From: Prevotellaceae bacterium
Lineage (GTDB): Bacteria; Bacteroidota; Bacteroidia; Bacteroidales; UBA932
Direction: 5' to 3'
NCBI GenBank assembly: GCA_031288885.1
Contig: JAITQP010000261.1
Span: 1-5,710 of the forward strand
Length of the DNA stretch: 5,710 nt
Of this stretch, positions 1 through 5,710 are shown in pieces. Position 1 is the first letter of the stretch. The number at the start of each line of letters is the position of its first letter. The notes under the pieces were generated by a model. It was not told where the DNA came from and ran no database searches. It worked only from the letters and a program-made list of their open reading frames with translations. The position numbers were made by a program, and so were the translations under genes.

Positions 1-2
1 AC

Positions 3-443
3 GCGCTTACGGGGAAGAGCTACCGCCTGCCCACGGAGGCGGAGTGGGAGTACGTGGCGCGGGGCTGCGAGGCGGGGAGCTGCGAAAACTTTGAGTTCAG
101 CGGCAACGACAACCTTGCTAAGGTGGGGTGGTACACGTACCACCGCCCCAGCGCCAGCGCTCAGCCGGTAGGCGGCCTGCCACCCAACGCGCTGGGCATT
201 TGTGACATGAGCGGCAACGTTTGGGAGTGGTGCAGCGACTGGTATAGCGCCACTTACTACCCCTCCGGTACTACGGAGAGCACTCCACAGGATAACCCTG
301 AGAACACAACACCCGGCTCTGCCCGCGTGGTCCGCGGCGGTTGCTGGTACGGCAGCGCGGACGGCAACCGCGTTGCCAGCCGCGGCAGCTGGGCGTATAA
401 CGGCCACGACGCCCTCGTCGGGTTCCGGCTCGTGTTGCCGTAG
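3..443 (+). CDS. Formylglycine-generating-enzyme-like (SUMF1 domain) protein, C-terminal part; 5' end outside window
   Basis: The frame is open from the left edge, so 3-443 is the last 146 codons of a longer gene. A GTG at 54 lies inside conserved domain sequence and is not the start. SUMF1/FGE-sulfatase hallmarks appear in order: RLPTEAEWEY (window residues 8-17), PPNALGICDMSGNVWEWC (about 60-77), RVVRGGCW (about 108-115) and GFRLVLP at the end. In true formylglycine-generating enzymes a cysteine pair that binds copper follows RGGS; here the segment after RGGCW has glycines and no cysteines. It is therefore unlikely to oxidise sulfatase cysteines. Bacteroidota have many such domains in surface lipoproteins, binding proteins and DGR targets; which applies here needs the missing N-terminus. 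The end of the gene (about 321-440) has a DGR-variable-region look, treated in the findings. No clear terminator follows. The domain call is firm and the function open. Confidence 0.9.
   Translation, partial: ALTGKSYRLPTEAEWEYVARGCEAGSCENFEFSGNDNLAKVGWYTYHRPSASAQPVGGLPPNALGICDMSGNVWEWCSDWYSATYYPSGTTESTPQDNPENTTPGSARVVRGGCWYGSADGNRVASRGSWAYNGHDALVGFRLVLP
321..440 (+). other. Possible DGR variable region at the 3' end of the SUMF1-fold gene
   Basis: Between the conserved RVVRGG and GFRLV motifs, the 24 codons from 342 to 413 are rich in codons ending in C: 18 of 24, giving Cys, Tyr, Gly, Ser, Asp, Asn, His and Ala. These are what adenine mutagenesis of AAC codons in a template repeat would produce. 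The position, ending at the stop codon of a C-type-lectin/FGE-fold gene, matches known DGR target proteins such as TvpA of Treponema. Against it: the rest of this gene also favours C at third positions, and no template repeat or reverse transcriptase lies in the window. This is an inference. Confidence 0.35.
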
Positions 444-580
444 CTCCGCTGGTTTTGGTTTGGCCTTAGCTTTTTCTGAGGGCGTTCGTCTTTCTTGTAA
501 GCTACGCGAGCGTGCCGGTCGGCGAGCGGAGCAGGGCAAGGCGGAAAGGTAATGGTTAATGATTAATGGCGCAAGGCGTG

Positions 581-669
581 CATTGTAGGGGCGGGTTTGA
601 AATCCGCCCTTTGTGCGCTTGTAAAAACGCTACACGCCGCGCCGCACGTTGTGCGTCACATTGTAGGGG
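581..669 (+). repeat. 11-base direct repeat CATTGTAGGGG (581-591 and 659-669)
   Basis: The two copies of CATTGTAGGGG are identical and begin 78 bases apart. The first continues into a GC palindrome, the second into TCGAGTGCAAC. Both resemble the left end of the dispersed TTGTAGGGG palindromes, so the interval may be two adjacent, partly eroded copies of one small repeat family rather than a unit with its own function. Confidence 0.5.
588..610. repeat. GTAGGGGCGGG-type imperfect palindrome (hairpin)
   Basis: GGGCGGGTTT (589-598) faces AAATCCGCCC (600-609) across one base. This gives a stem of about nine pairs including one G-T wobble, with the innermost pair opened to form the loop. It is preceded by CATTGTAG. 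Elements of the form TTGTAGGGGCGGG...CCCGCCC occur dispersed in many bacterial genomes as small non-coding palindromes. This copy is decayed: the right side continues with TTTGTGCG instead of a complementary CCTACAA. There is no T-run directly after the stem of the kind an intrinsic terminator would show, so a repeat call is preferred. Confidence 0.55.
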
Positions 670-786
670 TCGAGTGCAACATCACAGCTCCACTTGGCGC
701 AAAAAATTGCGACTTACTCGTTAAATGTTACGAAACGAAGATGTAGTATTTTTGGTCAAATAGAGGCGCAGGAAAAAAGCAGGTGG

Positions 787-2349
787 TTAGCTGCAATCCG
801 CTTCCTCCAGCTTGCACTTGACCGTTTTGCCGGTAAAGGCAACGGCCAGCAGCCGCACCTTCCGGTCGAGGTACGCCTCGTAGTAGCGGCGATCGCGGAT
901 TTGCTTCATCGCCTCGTCCAGCAGCGTGCCGATTTTTTTCTTGTGGTGATACTTGACTTCGGCAACTACCGTCAGCCCGGGCTGACGCCACACGGCGTCG
1001 ATACGCCCAACGCTGGTGAGAATTTCCCCCTGAATGTCAAACCCCATTATTTTCATCAGCAGCAGGAAGAGCGAATGGTAGTAGGCTTCGTTCTTGACCT
1101 GCAGCTTGTACGGGATGTTGGCCAGCAACATTGTCAGGTTTCGCTCCAAGCCGGAGGCGTCGCCATTGTGTATTTGCTCCTGTACGTTAAGAACCAATGA
1201 CGACAGCTGCTCTACGGGATACTTGCTGTACGCCGTAAACAGGTGCTTATAGAACGAAATCCTCACCTCCGAGTTGGGTATGCCAAGCGTGTAGAGCGTT
1301 TGCGTACGTATGGCTGTTCGCCGCTTAATCGTCAAATACCCCGTCTGGAACAGCAACGGTATTTCGCTGAGGTTAGCGGGGTCGTAACTCTCAAAAGCGC
1401 TGGAGTCCGCGTCCATAGCTTCCAGCACGGGGCTGAGCTTGTTCCGCTTTTTCAGGAGCTCTACCAAGAACGTCGGGGTGCCCGTGCGAAACCAGTAGTT
1501 GTCAAATTGACACTTCTTAAAAAACGACAACGTTGAAAACGGATTATACACCGATGTTTTCCCATCCCACGAATAGCCATTGTACCATAGCTTTATTTCC
1601 TCCAGCAGCTCGTTGCCACTCATCTCATTCTCTTGCGCGGCCTTAGCAATATAGTCCGCAAAATTATTTTCCAGCTCCGCCTGCGTGTAGCCACATATCG
1701 AAGCGTAGCTCCTGTCCAACGTAATATCGTCCAGATTGTTCAACGCCGAAAAAACCGACAGCCCCGAAAATTTGGACACTCCCGTAAGGAAAATGAACCG
1801 CAAATACTCGTCGGCGCCCTTCATAACGCGATAAAAGTCGTGCATCGCTTTACGGATATCATCCATGTGTGAGTCGAAAAGATGGTCGGTAATCGGGCTG
1901 TCGTATTCATCAATCAGAATAACAACTTTCTTGCCGGTCTGCTCATACAGGGATGTAATCAGCTCTCGAAAGCAGTCAGGTATTGACTGTGCCGACAAGC
2001 TCACCCGATACTTTTGAGCAATCTCCTTCAGGTAGCCAATCATATTGACTTTCATCTCATCCGGCGTAGCATGGCTGATTTGCGTCCAGTCTATCCTGAT
2101 AACCGGAAATTGCTGCGACCAGTCCCACTTGTCGTAAATATAAAGCCCCTCAAACAGCTCTTTTTTGCCCTTAAAAATGGCTTCCATAGTGCTTACCAGC
2201 AGCGATTTCCCAAACCTGCGCGGGCGGGAAAGAAAGTAAACCTTTCCGGATGAAATTAACCGGTAAATACCCTCGGTTTTATCTACATACAGGCAGCCGG
2301 TGCTGCGTAAATCTTCAAACGACTGTATGCCTATCGGTAAATTTTTCAT
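787..2349 (-). CDS. AAA-ATPase-like protein with C-terminal PD-(D/E)XK nuclease-like domain
   Basis: This complete 520-residue protein starts at the ATG ending at 2349, which gives the usual family N-terminus (LPIGIQSFEDLR, then YVDKT at 21-25). The N-terminal half is an AAA-ATPase-like domain (Pfam PF09820 type). Walker A is the family variant SRPRRFGKSL (41-50; K48, S49), Walker B is VVILIDEYD (142-150; D147, E148), and FLTGVSKFSGLSVFSALNN (187-205) lies in the sensor region. WYNGYSW (255-261) and FQTGYLT (334-340) are further family motifs. The C-terminus matches the PDDEXK_9 type (PF08011): YYHSLF (423-428), GRID with D451, AEVKY with E464 and K466, then Q483. Length is normal and no key residue is missing. 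Nucleotide binding and a nuclease fold are well supported, but the biological role of this family is not established. It is cytoplasmic, with no signal peptide. It converges on the SUMF1-fold gene and diverges from the glycosidase gene, so it is probably its own transcription unit. Such genes are often multicopy in Bacteroidota. Confidence 0.95.
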   Translation of the reverse strand: MKNLPIGIQSFEDLRSTGCLYVDKTEGIYRLISSGKVYFLSRPRRFGKSLLVSTMEAIFKGKKELFEGLYIYDKWDWSQQFPVIRIDWTQISHATPDEMKVNMIGYLKEIAQKYRVSLSAQSIPDCFRELITSLYEQTGKKVVILIDEYDSPITDHLFDSHMDDIRKAMHDFYRVMKGADEYLRFIFLTGVSKFSGLSVFSALNNLDDITLDRSYASICGYTQAELENNFADYIAKAAQENEMSGNELLEEIKLWYNGYSWDGKTSVYNPFSTLSFFKKCQFDNYWFRTGTPTFLVELLKKRNKLSPVLEAMDADSSAFESYDPANLSEIPLLFQTGYLTIKRRTAIRTQTLYTLGIPNSEVRISFYKHLFTAYSKYPVEQLSSLVLNVQEQIHNGDASGLERNLTMLLANIPYKLQVKNEAYYHSLFLLLMKIMGFDIQGEILTSVGRIDAVWRQPGLTVVAEVKYHHKKKIGTLLDEAMKQIRDRRYYEAYLDRKVRLLAVAFTGKTVKCKLEEADCS

Positions 2350-2362
2350 GGCAAATCTTTTT

Positions 2363-2379
2363 GTAGCAAAGATAGCTAC
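2363..2379 (-). promoter_or_regulatory. Probable -7 box of the ATPase gene inside a small inverted repeat
   Basis: On the minus strand TATCTTTG (2374 down to 2367) fits the Bacteroidota -7 consensus TAnnTTTG and lies 17 bases before the ATG, which implies a very short leader. No good TTTG -33 box sits at 19-21 bases; the nearest is CTTG at 2394-2391 with a 16-base gap. The box is enclosed by GTAGC (2363-2367) and GCTAC (2375-2379), a 5-base inverted repeat that could be an operator or chance. The start is preceded by an A-rich stretch rather than a Shine-Dalgarno sequence, as is normal for this phylum. Confidence 0.5.
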
Positions 2380-2418
2380 TTTTTATCACACAAGCTTCGT
2401 TTCGCCGTTTCTTTTTAA

Positions 2419-2449
2419 TTTGTTTACTTTGGCAAAAAGGTTATCTTTG
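2419..2449 (+). promoter_or_regulatory. Bacteroidota-type promoter of the GH43-GH51 gene
   Basis: TTTG at 2419-2422 and TATCTTTG at 2442-2449 are 19 bases apart, which matches the -33 TTTG and -7 TAnnTTTG pattern of the Bacteroidota primary sigma factor. Transcription would begin near 2456, leaving a leader of about 20 bases before the ATG at 2476. No Shine-Dalgarno sequence is visible; the leader is AT-rich. No binding site for a hybrid two-component regulator or ECF sigma factor can be recognised by eye. Confidence 0.7.
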
Positions 2450-2475
2450 CGGCATAATTTTCAGCATACTGCACT

Positions 2476-2541
2476 ATGAACAAAAAAATACCCTTCACAA
2501 CGCTATGTCTTTGCGCCTTTGCGTGCATGCACCTTTCGGCG
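2476..2541 (+). other. N-terminal signal peptide of the GH43-GH51 protein
   Basis: Residues 1-22 comprise a short basic start (NKK), a hydrophobic stretch rich in Leu, Cys, Ala and Phe, and LSA before Gln23, a common cleavage context in Bacteroidota exported proteins. A lipoprotein alternative would use Cys17 (AFAC), but the residues before it fit a lipobox poorly. Export is well supported; the exact processing is not. Confidence 0.75.
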
Positions 2542-5500
2542 CAAAAGGCCGACTACGGCTACCTTTACTGCCACATGAGCGGGCGCGGCGAATGGACGGC
2601 CTACGCCTTGAGCCGCGACGGCATTCACTTCCACGACCTGATTGGCGGAGATGCTGTTTACGATACGGAAAAGCTTTCGCAAATCGAAGGCGGGGCGCGC
2701 GATGCGTATATTTGCCGCGCTGCCGACGGAAAGAGCTTCGTAATGACAACAACCGATATGTGCGTAAAAAAAAGCAAAACATGGTTTAACTCCGGTATCA
2801 ACCTGCTCAAAAGTCCCGACTTAATTAGCTGGACGTCGGTTACCTTCGATTTCCGCAAAGGCCCCGCAATCTTTTGCGACCCCGAATCGCCCGATGTGTA
2901 TCAAGATTACTCCGCCATCTGCCGCGTTTGGGCGCCGCAGGTTATTTGGGATAAGGATTATGCGTGGGCAGATGGCGCAAAGGGAGGCTACATGGTTTAC
3001 TATTCGCTGCTCAACGACAAGGAGGACAAGTACGACCGCGTGTTCTACTCCTACGCCGACCGCTCGTTTACCAAGCTCACCAAGCCGCGCCTGCTGGTTG
3101 ACTGGGGGTATGCAACCATAGACGCCGACATCAGCTACGTGAAAAAAGACAGCCTGTTCCACATGCTCATAAAAAAGGAGGGCGGCAAGAGGGGCATTTT
3201 CACCTCTACCTCAGCAAGCTTAACAGGCCCTTACCCGCAGCCCGACGAGGGCGATTACGTGAGCTTTGAGGGGAACAAGCAGTGCGAGGGCGCATCTGCG
3301 TTTCAGCTGATTGGCGACCCTACGTGGCGCGTTGCCTACGTGGAGTACTCCTCCCGCCCTGCAAAATACCGCATTTGCCGTGCAGACGAATACCTGCGCA
3401 ATTTTCACTCGCCCGAAGACATTCAGGGCGTCGCCAACCCTCAGCACGGCTCGTTTGTTACGCTAACAAAAGAGGAGTACGAGCGCTTGGAGGAGTGGTC
3501 GGCAAAAGCCGGAGCAACGCCCGATTCGGCATACCTCTCCATCGAAAACCGCAACGGGCTGTACCTCCGCTGGAGTATCGACCGTGAAACCCAGCACAAT
3601 ATCGACTACCGCTTTCTCGCCTCCGACTACGGACGCTGGGGCTCCGGAAAGAAAATGTACAAACCTACCCTGTATCAAGAAAATGGAATGTGGATATGTG
3701 AATTTTACGTTACCGAAAAGGAGGACGTTTACGCGCGCACCGCGTCCGAAGATTTAATTCACTGGAAACCACAGGATTATTTTTTATCCGAGAAAAATAT
3801 TCCCCTTTACGAGAAAAAAGGCGGGGTTGAGCTCAAAGTTCCGTTTCCCGTCATTCAAAATCTTATAAATCACGCCGAGCTAAAGGCTTCCCAAGGCAAG
3901 CTCTACGCCGAAACCGCCAAAGACGACGACGCCCGCTTTGCCGGCTTGGAGGACGTGGAAGTTTTGGTAAAAATCCTGCCCGAAAAGCGCAAGAAAATCA
4001 GCGACATGCTTATCGGCGTATTTTTCGAGGACATTTCCTACGCCGCCGATGGCGGGCTGTATGCTGAACTCGTTCAAAACCGTGATTTTGAGTATTCCGG
4101 CAAAGATAAAAGAGGCTGGAGCGCAGCAACGGCGTGGAAAGCGGAACGCGGAGCGCTGAAAATCGACACCGCTGCGCCGTTGCACCCCAACAACCCACAT
4201 TACGCCGTTTTAAAAAATGGCGAAAAGCTCACCAACGAGGGCTTTGACGGAATTGCCATCGCGAAAGGCGAAAAGTACGATTTTTCGGTGTTTGCGCGTG
4301 GCGAAGGCAGGGGCAGCATTACGGTAAGGTTGGTTGACACCAACGGGAACGCCGTTTCGAGCGAAGCTGAAGTGAAAATCACCTCCAAAAGCTGGGAGAA
4401 ATATCCGGCAACGTTAACCGCAAGCCAAACCGTTAAAGACGCCCGTCTGGAAATAGCAGCACGCGCAGCCGGCAGCTCCCGGCTGGCAGCAGACATGATT
4501 TCCCTTTTCCCGCAGAAAACTTTCAAAAACCGTAAAAACGGCTTACGGGCGGACTTGGCGCAGGCTATCGCCGATTTAAAGCCGCGCTTTGTACGCTTTC
4601 CCGGCGGCTGCGTGGCGCACGGCGACGGAGTTGAAAATATTTACCGCTGGAAAAATACCATTGGCGCGCCGGAAGAGCGTGTCCCTCAACGAAATATATG
4701 GAACTACCACCAAACAGCCGGGCTGGGCTACTACGAATATTTTCAATTTTGCGAAGATATTGGCGCAGAACCGCTTCCGGTGCTTGCGGCGGGGGTGCCC
4801 TGCCAAAACAGCGGCGGCGTTGTGCATGGGTTGGCCGGGCAGCAGGGCGGCATCCCAATGGACGAAATGGATGAGTATGTGCAGGAAATTTTGGATTTAA
4901 TCGAGTGGGCAAACGGCGATGCAACCACCACCAAGTGGGGAAAAATCCGCGCGCAGGCAGGGCATCCGGCGCCATTCAACCTGAAGTATATCGGCGTGGG
5001 CAACGAAGATTTGATTTCGGACGTTTTTAAAAAGCGCTTTGAGATGATTTTTAGCGCAATCCGTGAAAAATATCCCGAAATTACGGTTATTGGCACGGTA
5101 GGCCCGTTTTACGAAGGCGCCGACTACGACGAGGGCTGGCGCTTTGCCGCGCAGCTCGGCGTGCCGATGGTGGACGAGCACTACTACGTATCGCCCGGCT
5201 GGTTTATTTACAATCAGGATTACTACGATAAGTACGACCGCAGCAAGCCCAAGGTTTACCTCGGCGAATACGCTGCGCACCTTCAGGGGCGGCCAAACAA
5301 CATGGAAACCGCGCTGGCCGAAGCGCTGCACCTCTGCAACGTGGAGCGCAACGGCGACGTGGTGGCGATGACCTCATACGCGCCGCTGCTCGCAAAGGAT
5401 GAGCATAAAAGCTGGACGCCCAACCTGATTTACTTTAACAACACCGAGGTACGGCCAACTACGGACTACTACGTGCAGCAGCTGTTTGGGCAAAACAGCG

Positions 5501-5710
5501 GCGATGTTTACCTTTCGTCGGAGGTAAGCGTAAGCAGCCGGCGCGACGCCGTGAGGAAGCGCATTGCATTTTCCGCCGTGCAGGACTCAAGAACCGGCGA
5601 TTACATCGTGAAGCTGGTGAACTTGCTGCCCGTTAAAGCCAAAATCAAGCTCGATGCGGGCAGCCTGCCGCTCTCCAACCGCGAGGCCACGGTAAGCGTG
5701 CTAAGCGGAA
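2476..5710 (+). CDS. Exported two-domain arabinan/arabinoxylan-active enzyme: GH43-like propeller fused to GH51 alpha-L-arabinofuranosidase; 3' end outside window
   Basis: One uninterrupted frame of 1078 codons runs to the right edge. The ATG at 2476 follows the promoter and starts a signal peptide (MNKKIPFTTL..., hydrophobic to about 20, probable cleavage after LSA at 22). Residues about 25-340 are GH43-like: SRDGIHFHDL, ARDAY with putative base D76, VWAPQ (W152), DADI (D216/D218, pKa modulator region) and CEGAS with putative acid E271. A propeller-like segment continues to about 440 (ending SEDLIHWKP). GH51 begins near 498 with IGVFFEDIS (513-521) and GGLYAELVQNRDFEY (526-540), has a CBM4/9-like beta-sandwich insertion (about 540-678), then RFPGG (707-711), WNYH (from 742), GVGNED with acid/base E844, DEHYY (H902) and LGEYAAH with nucleophile E931. 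The C-terminal beta domain starts near 985 and is cut by the window. GH51 hydrolyses terminal alpha-L-arabinofuranosyl groups. The GH43 specificity cannot be read from sequence. It is probably periplasmic or at the outer surface. No SusC/SusD neighbour is visible. Confidence 0.93.
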   Translation, partial: MNKKIPFTTLCLCAFACMHLSAQKADYGYLYCHMSGRGEWTAYALSRDGIHFHDLIGGDAVYDTEKLSQIEGGARDAYICRAADGKSFVMTTTDMCVKKSKTWFNSGINLLKSPDLISWTSVTFDFRKGPAIFCDPESPDVYQDYSAICRVWAPQVIWDKDYAWADGAKGGYMVYYSLLNDKEDKYDRVFYSYADRSFTKLTKPRLLVDWGYATIDADISYVKKDSLFHMLIKKEGGKRGIFTSTSASLTGPYPQPDEGDYVSFEGNKQCEGASAFQLIGDPTWRVAYVEYSSRPAKYRICRADEYLRNFHSPEDIQGVANPQHGSFVTLTKEEYERLEEWSAKAGATPDSAYLSIENRNGLYLRWSIDRETQHNIDYRFLASDYGRWGSGKKMYKPTLYQENGMWICEFYVTEKEDVYARTASEDLIHWKPQDYFLSEKNIPLYEKKGGVELKVPFPVIQNLINHAELKASQGKLYAETAKDDDARFAGLEDVEVLVKILPEKRKKISDMLIGVFFEDISYAADGGLYAELVQNRDFEYSGKDKRGWSAATAWKAERGALKIDTAAPLHPNNPHYAVLKNGEKLTNEGFDGIAIAKGEKYDFSVFARGEGRGSITVRLVDTNGNAVSSEAEVKITSKSWEKYPATLTASQTVKDARLEIAARAAGSSRLAADMISLFPQKTFKNRKNGLRADLAQAIADLKPRFVRFPGGCVAHGDGVENIYRWKNTIGAPEERVPQRNIWNYHQTAGLGYYEYFQFCEDIGAEPLPVLAAGVPCQNSGGVVHGLAGQQGGIPMDEMDEYVQEILDLIEWANGDATTTKWGKIRAQAGHPAPFNLKYIGVGNEDLISDVFKKRFEMIFSAIREKYPEITVIGTVGPFYEGADYDEGWRFAAQLGVPMVDEHYYVSPGWFIYNQDYYDKYDRSKPKVYLGEYAAHLQGRPNNMETALAEALHLCNVERNGDVVAMTSYAPLLAKDEHKSWTPNLIYFNNTEVRPTTDYYVQQLFGQNSGDVYLSSEVSVSSRRDAVRKRIAFSAVQDSRTGDYIVKLVNLLPVKAKIKLDAGSLPLSNREATVSVLSG

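Larger units (their letters stand above)
444..786. other. Intergenic region of 343 bases with small repeats, no gene recognised
   Basis: This stretch separates the convergent ends of the SUMF1-fold gene (plus strand) and the AAA-ATPase-like gene (minus strand). Short frames crossing it show no recognisable protein. It holds an 8-base inverted repeat (443-450 and 525-532), a short direct repeat GCGAGCG (506-512 and 522-528), an AT-rich TTAATG-repeated patch near 550-568, a GC-rich hairpin (588-610), an 11-base direct repeat (581-591 and 659-669) and one arm of a 10-base inverted repeat that flanks the ATPase gene. I see no convincing stem plus T-run terminator for either gene, and no tRNA or other RNA gene. 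Confidence 0.6.
731..2404. repeat. 10-base inverted repeat flanking the ATPase-like gene (731-740 and 2395-2404)
   Basis: CGAAACGAAG at 731-740 is the exact reverse complement of CTTCGTTTCG at 2395-2404. The arms lie 46 bases beyond the stop end and 45 bases beyond the start end of the ATPase-like gene, so they bracket it almost symmetrically. Bases further out do not pair, and I see no target-site duplication next to the arms. A ten-base match between two intergenic regions of this size could occur by chance a few times in a hundred, so this is suggestive only. Confidence 0.3.

Noticed and set aside
54..443. GTG at 54 as the start of a short gene
   Set aside because: The conserved RLPTEAEWEY motif lies before it in the same open frame, so the gene extends past the left edge.
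698..711. CGCAA/TTGCG hairpin downstream of the ATPase-like gene, considered as its terminator
   Set aside because: The stem is five pairs, the A/T run is in the loop, and no T-run follows the stem on the minus strand.
747..754. TATTTTTG, a match to the TAnnTTTG -7 box on the plus strand
   Set aside because: No plus-strand gene follows and no TTTG lies at the right distance, so this is expected by chance in an AT-rich stretch.
694..1200. 168-codon plus-strand frame overlapping the end of the ATPase-like gene
   Set aside because: It lies almost wholly antisense to the conserved PDDEXK region, and its translation matches no family I recognise.
4897..5331. 144-codon minus-strand frame, with other minus-strand frames between 2821 and 5395
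   Set aside because: All are antisense to the continuous GH43-GH51 frame, which carries the recognisable motifs. They arise from its codon usage.
1..5710. CRISPR array, tRNA, rRNA, transposase or integrase
   Set aside because: No regularly spaced repeats, no recognisable tRNA or rRNA sequence, and no frame with transposase or integrase motifs.

Overview
The window looks like chromosomal DNA of a Bacteroidota (probably Bacteroidales) bacterium. Three things support this: a Bacteroidota-type promoter (TTTG, 19 bases, TAnnTTTG) ahead of the large glycosidase gene; near absence of Shine-Dalgarno sequences; and the gene content, namely an AAA-ATPase-like/PDDEXK protein of a type abundant in this phylum, a large exported arabinofuranosidase and an SUMF1-fold protein. 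The genus cannot be named from the sequence.

Layout. (1) Positions 3-443, plus strand: the C-terminal 146 residues of a formylglycine-generating-enzyme-like (SUMF1/C-type-lectin fold) protein whose start lies outside the window. Its last 40 residues resemble the variable region of diversity-generating retroelement (DGR) targets. No template repeat or reverse transcriptase is visible here. (2) Positions 444-786: a non-coding stretch with an imperfect hairpin of the dispersed GTAGGGGCGGG type, an 11-base direct repeat and an 8-base inverted repeat. (3) Positions 787-2349, minus strand: a complete 520-residue AAA-ATPase-like protein with a C-terminal PD-(D/E)XK nuclease-like domain and all key motifs intact. 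A 10-base inverted repeat lies outside it on both sides. (4) Positions 2350-2475: a divergent promoter region. (5) Positions 2476 to the right edge, plus strand: one reading frame of at least 1078 codons, open at the window end. It encodes a signal peptide, a GH43-like beta-propeller and a GH51 alpha-L-arabinofuranosidase containing a CBM4/9-like insertion.

The genes do not form an evident operon. The glycosidase stands alone in the window and probably acts on arabinose-substituted plant polysaccharide (arabinan or arabinoxylan) outside the cytoplasm; no SusC/SusD, regulator or transporter is visible, so membership in a polysaccharide utilisation locus is only a possibility. The ATPase gene looks like an independently inserted accessory gene. 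The two best leads are the two-catalytic-domain GH43-GH51 fusion, and the possibility that the left-edge gene is a DGR target.
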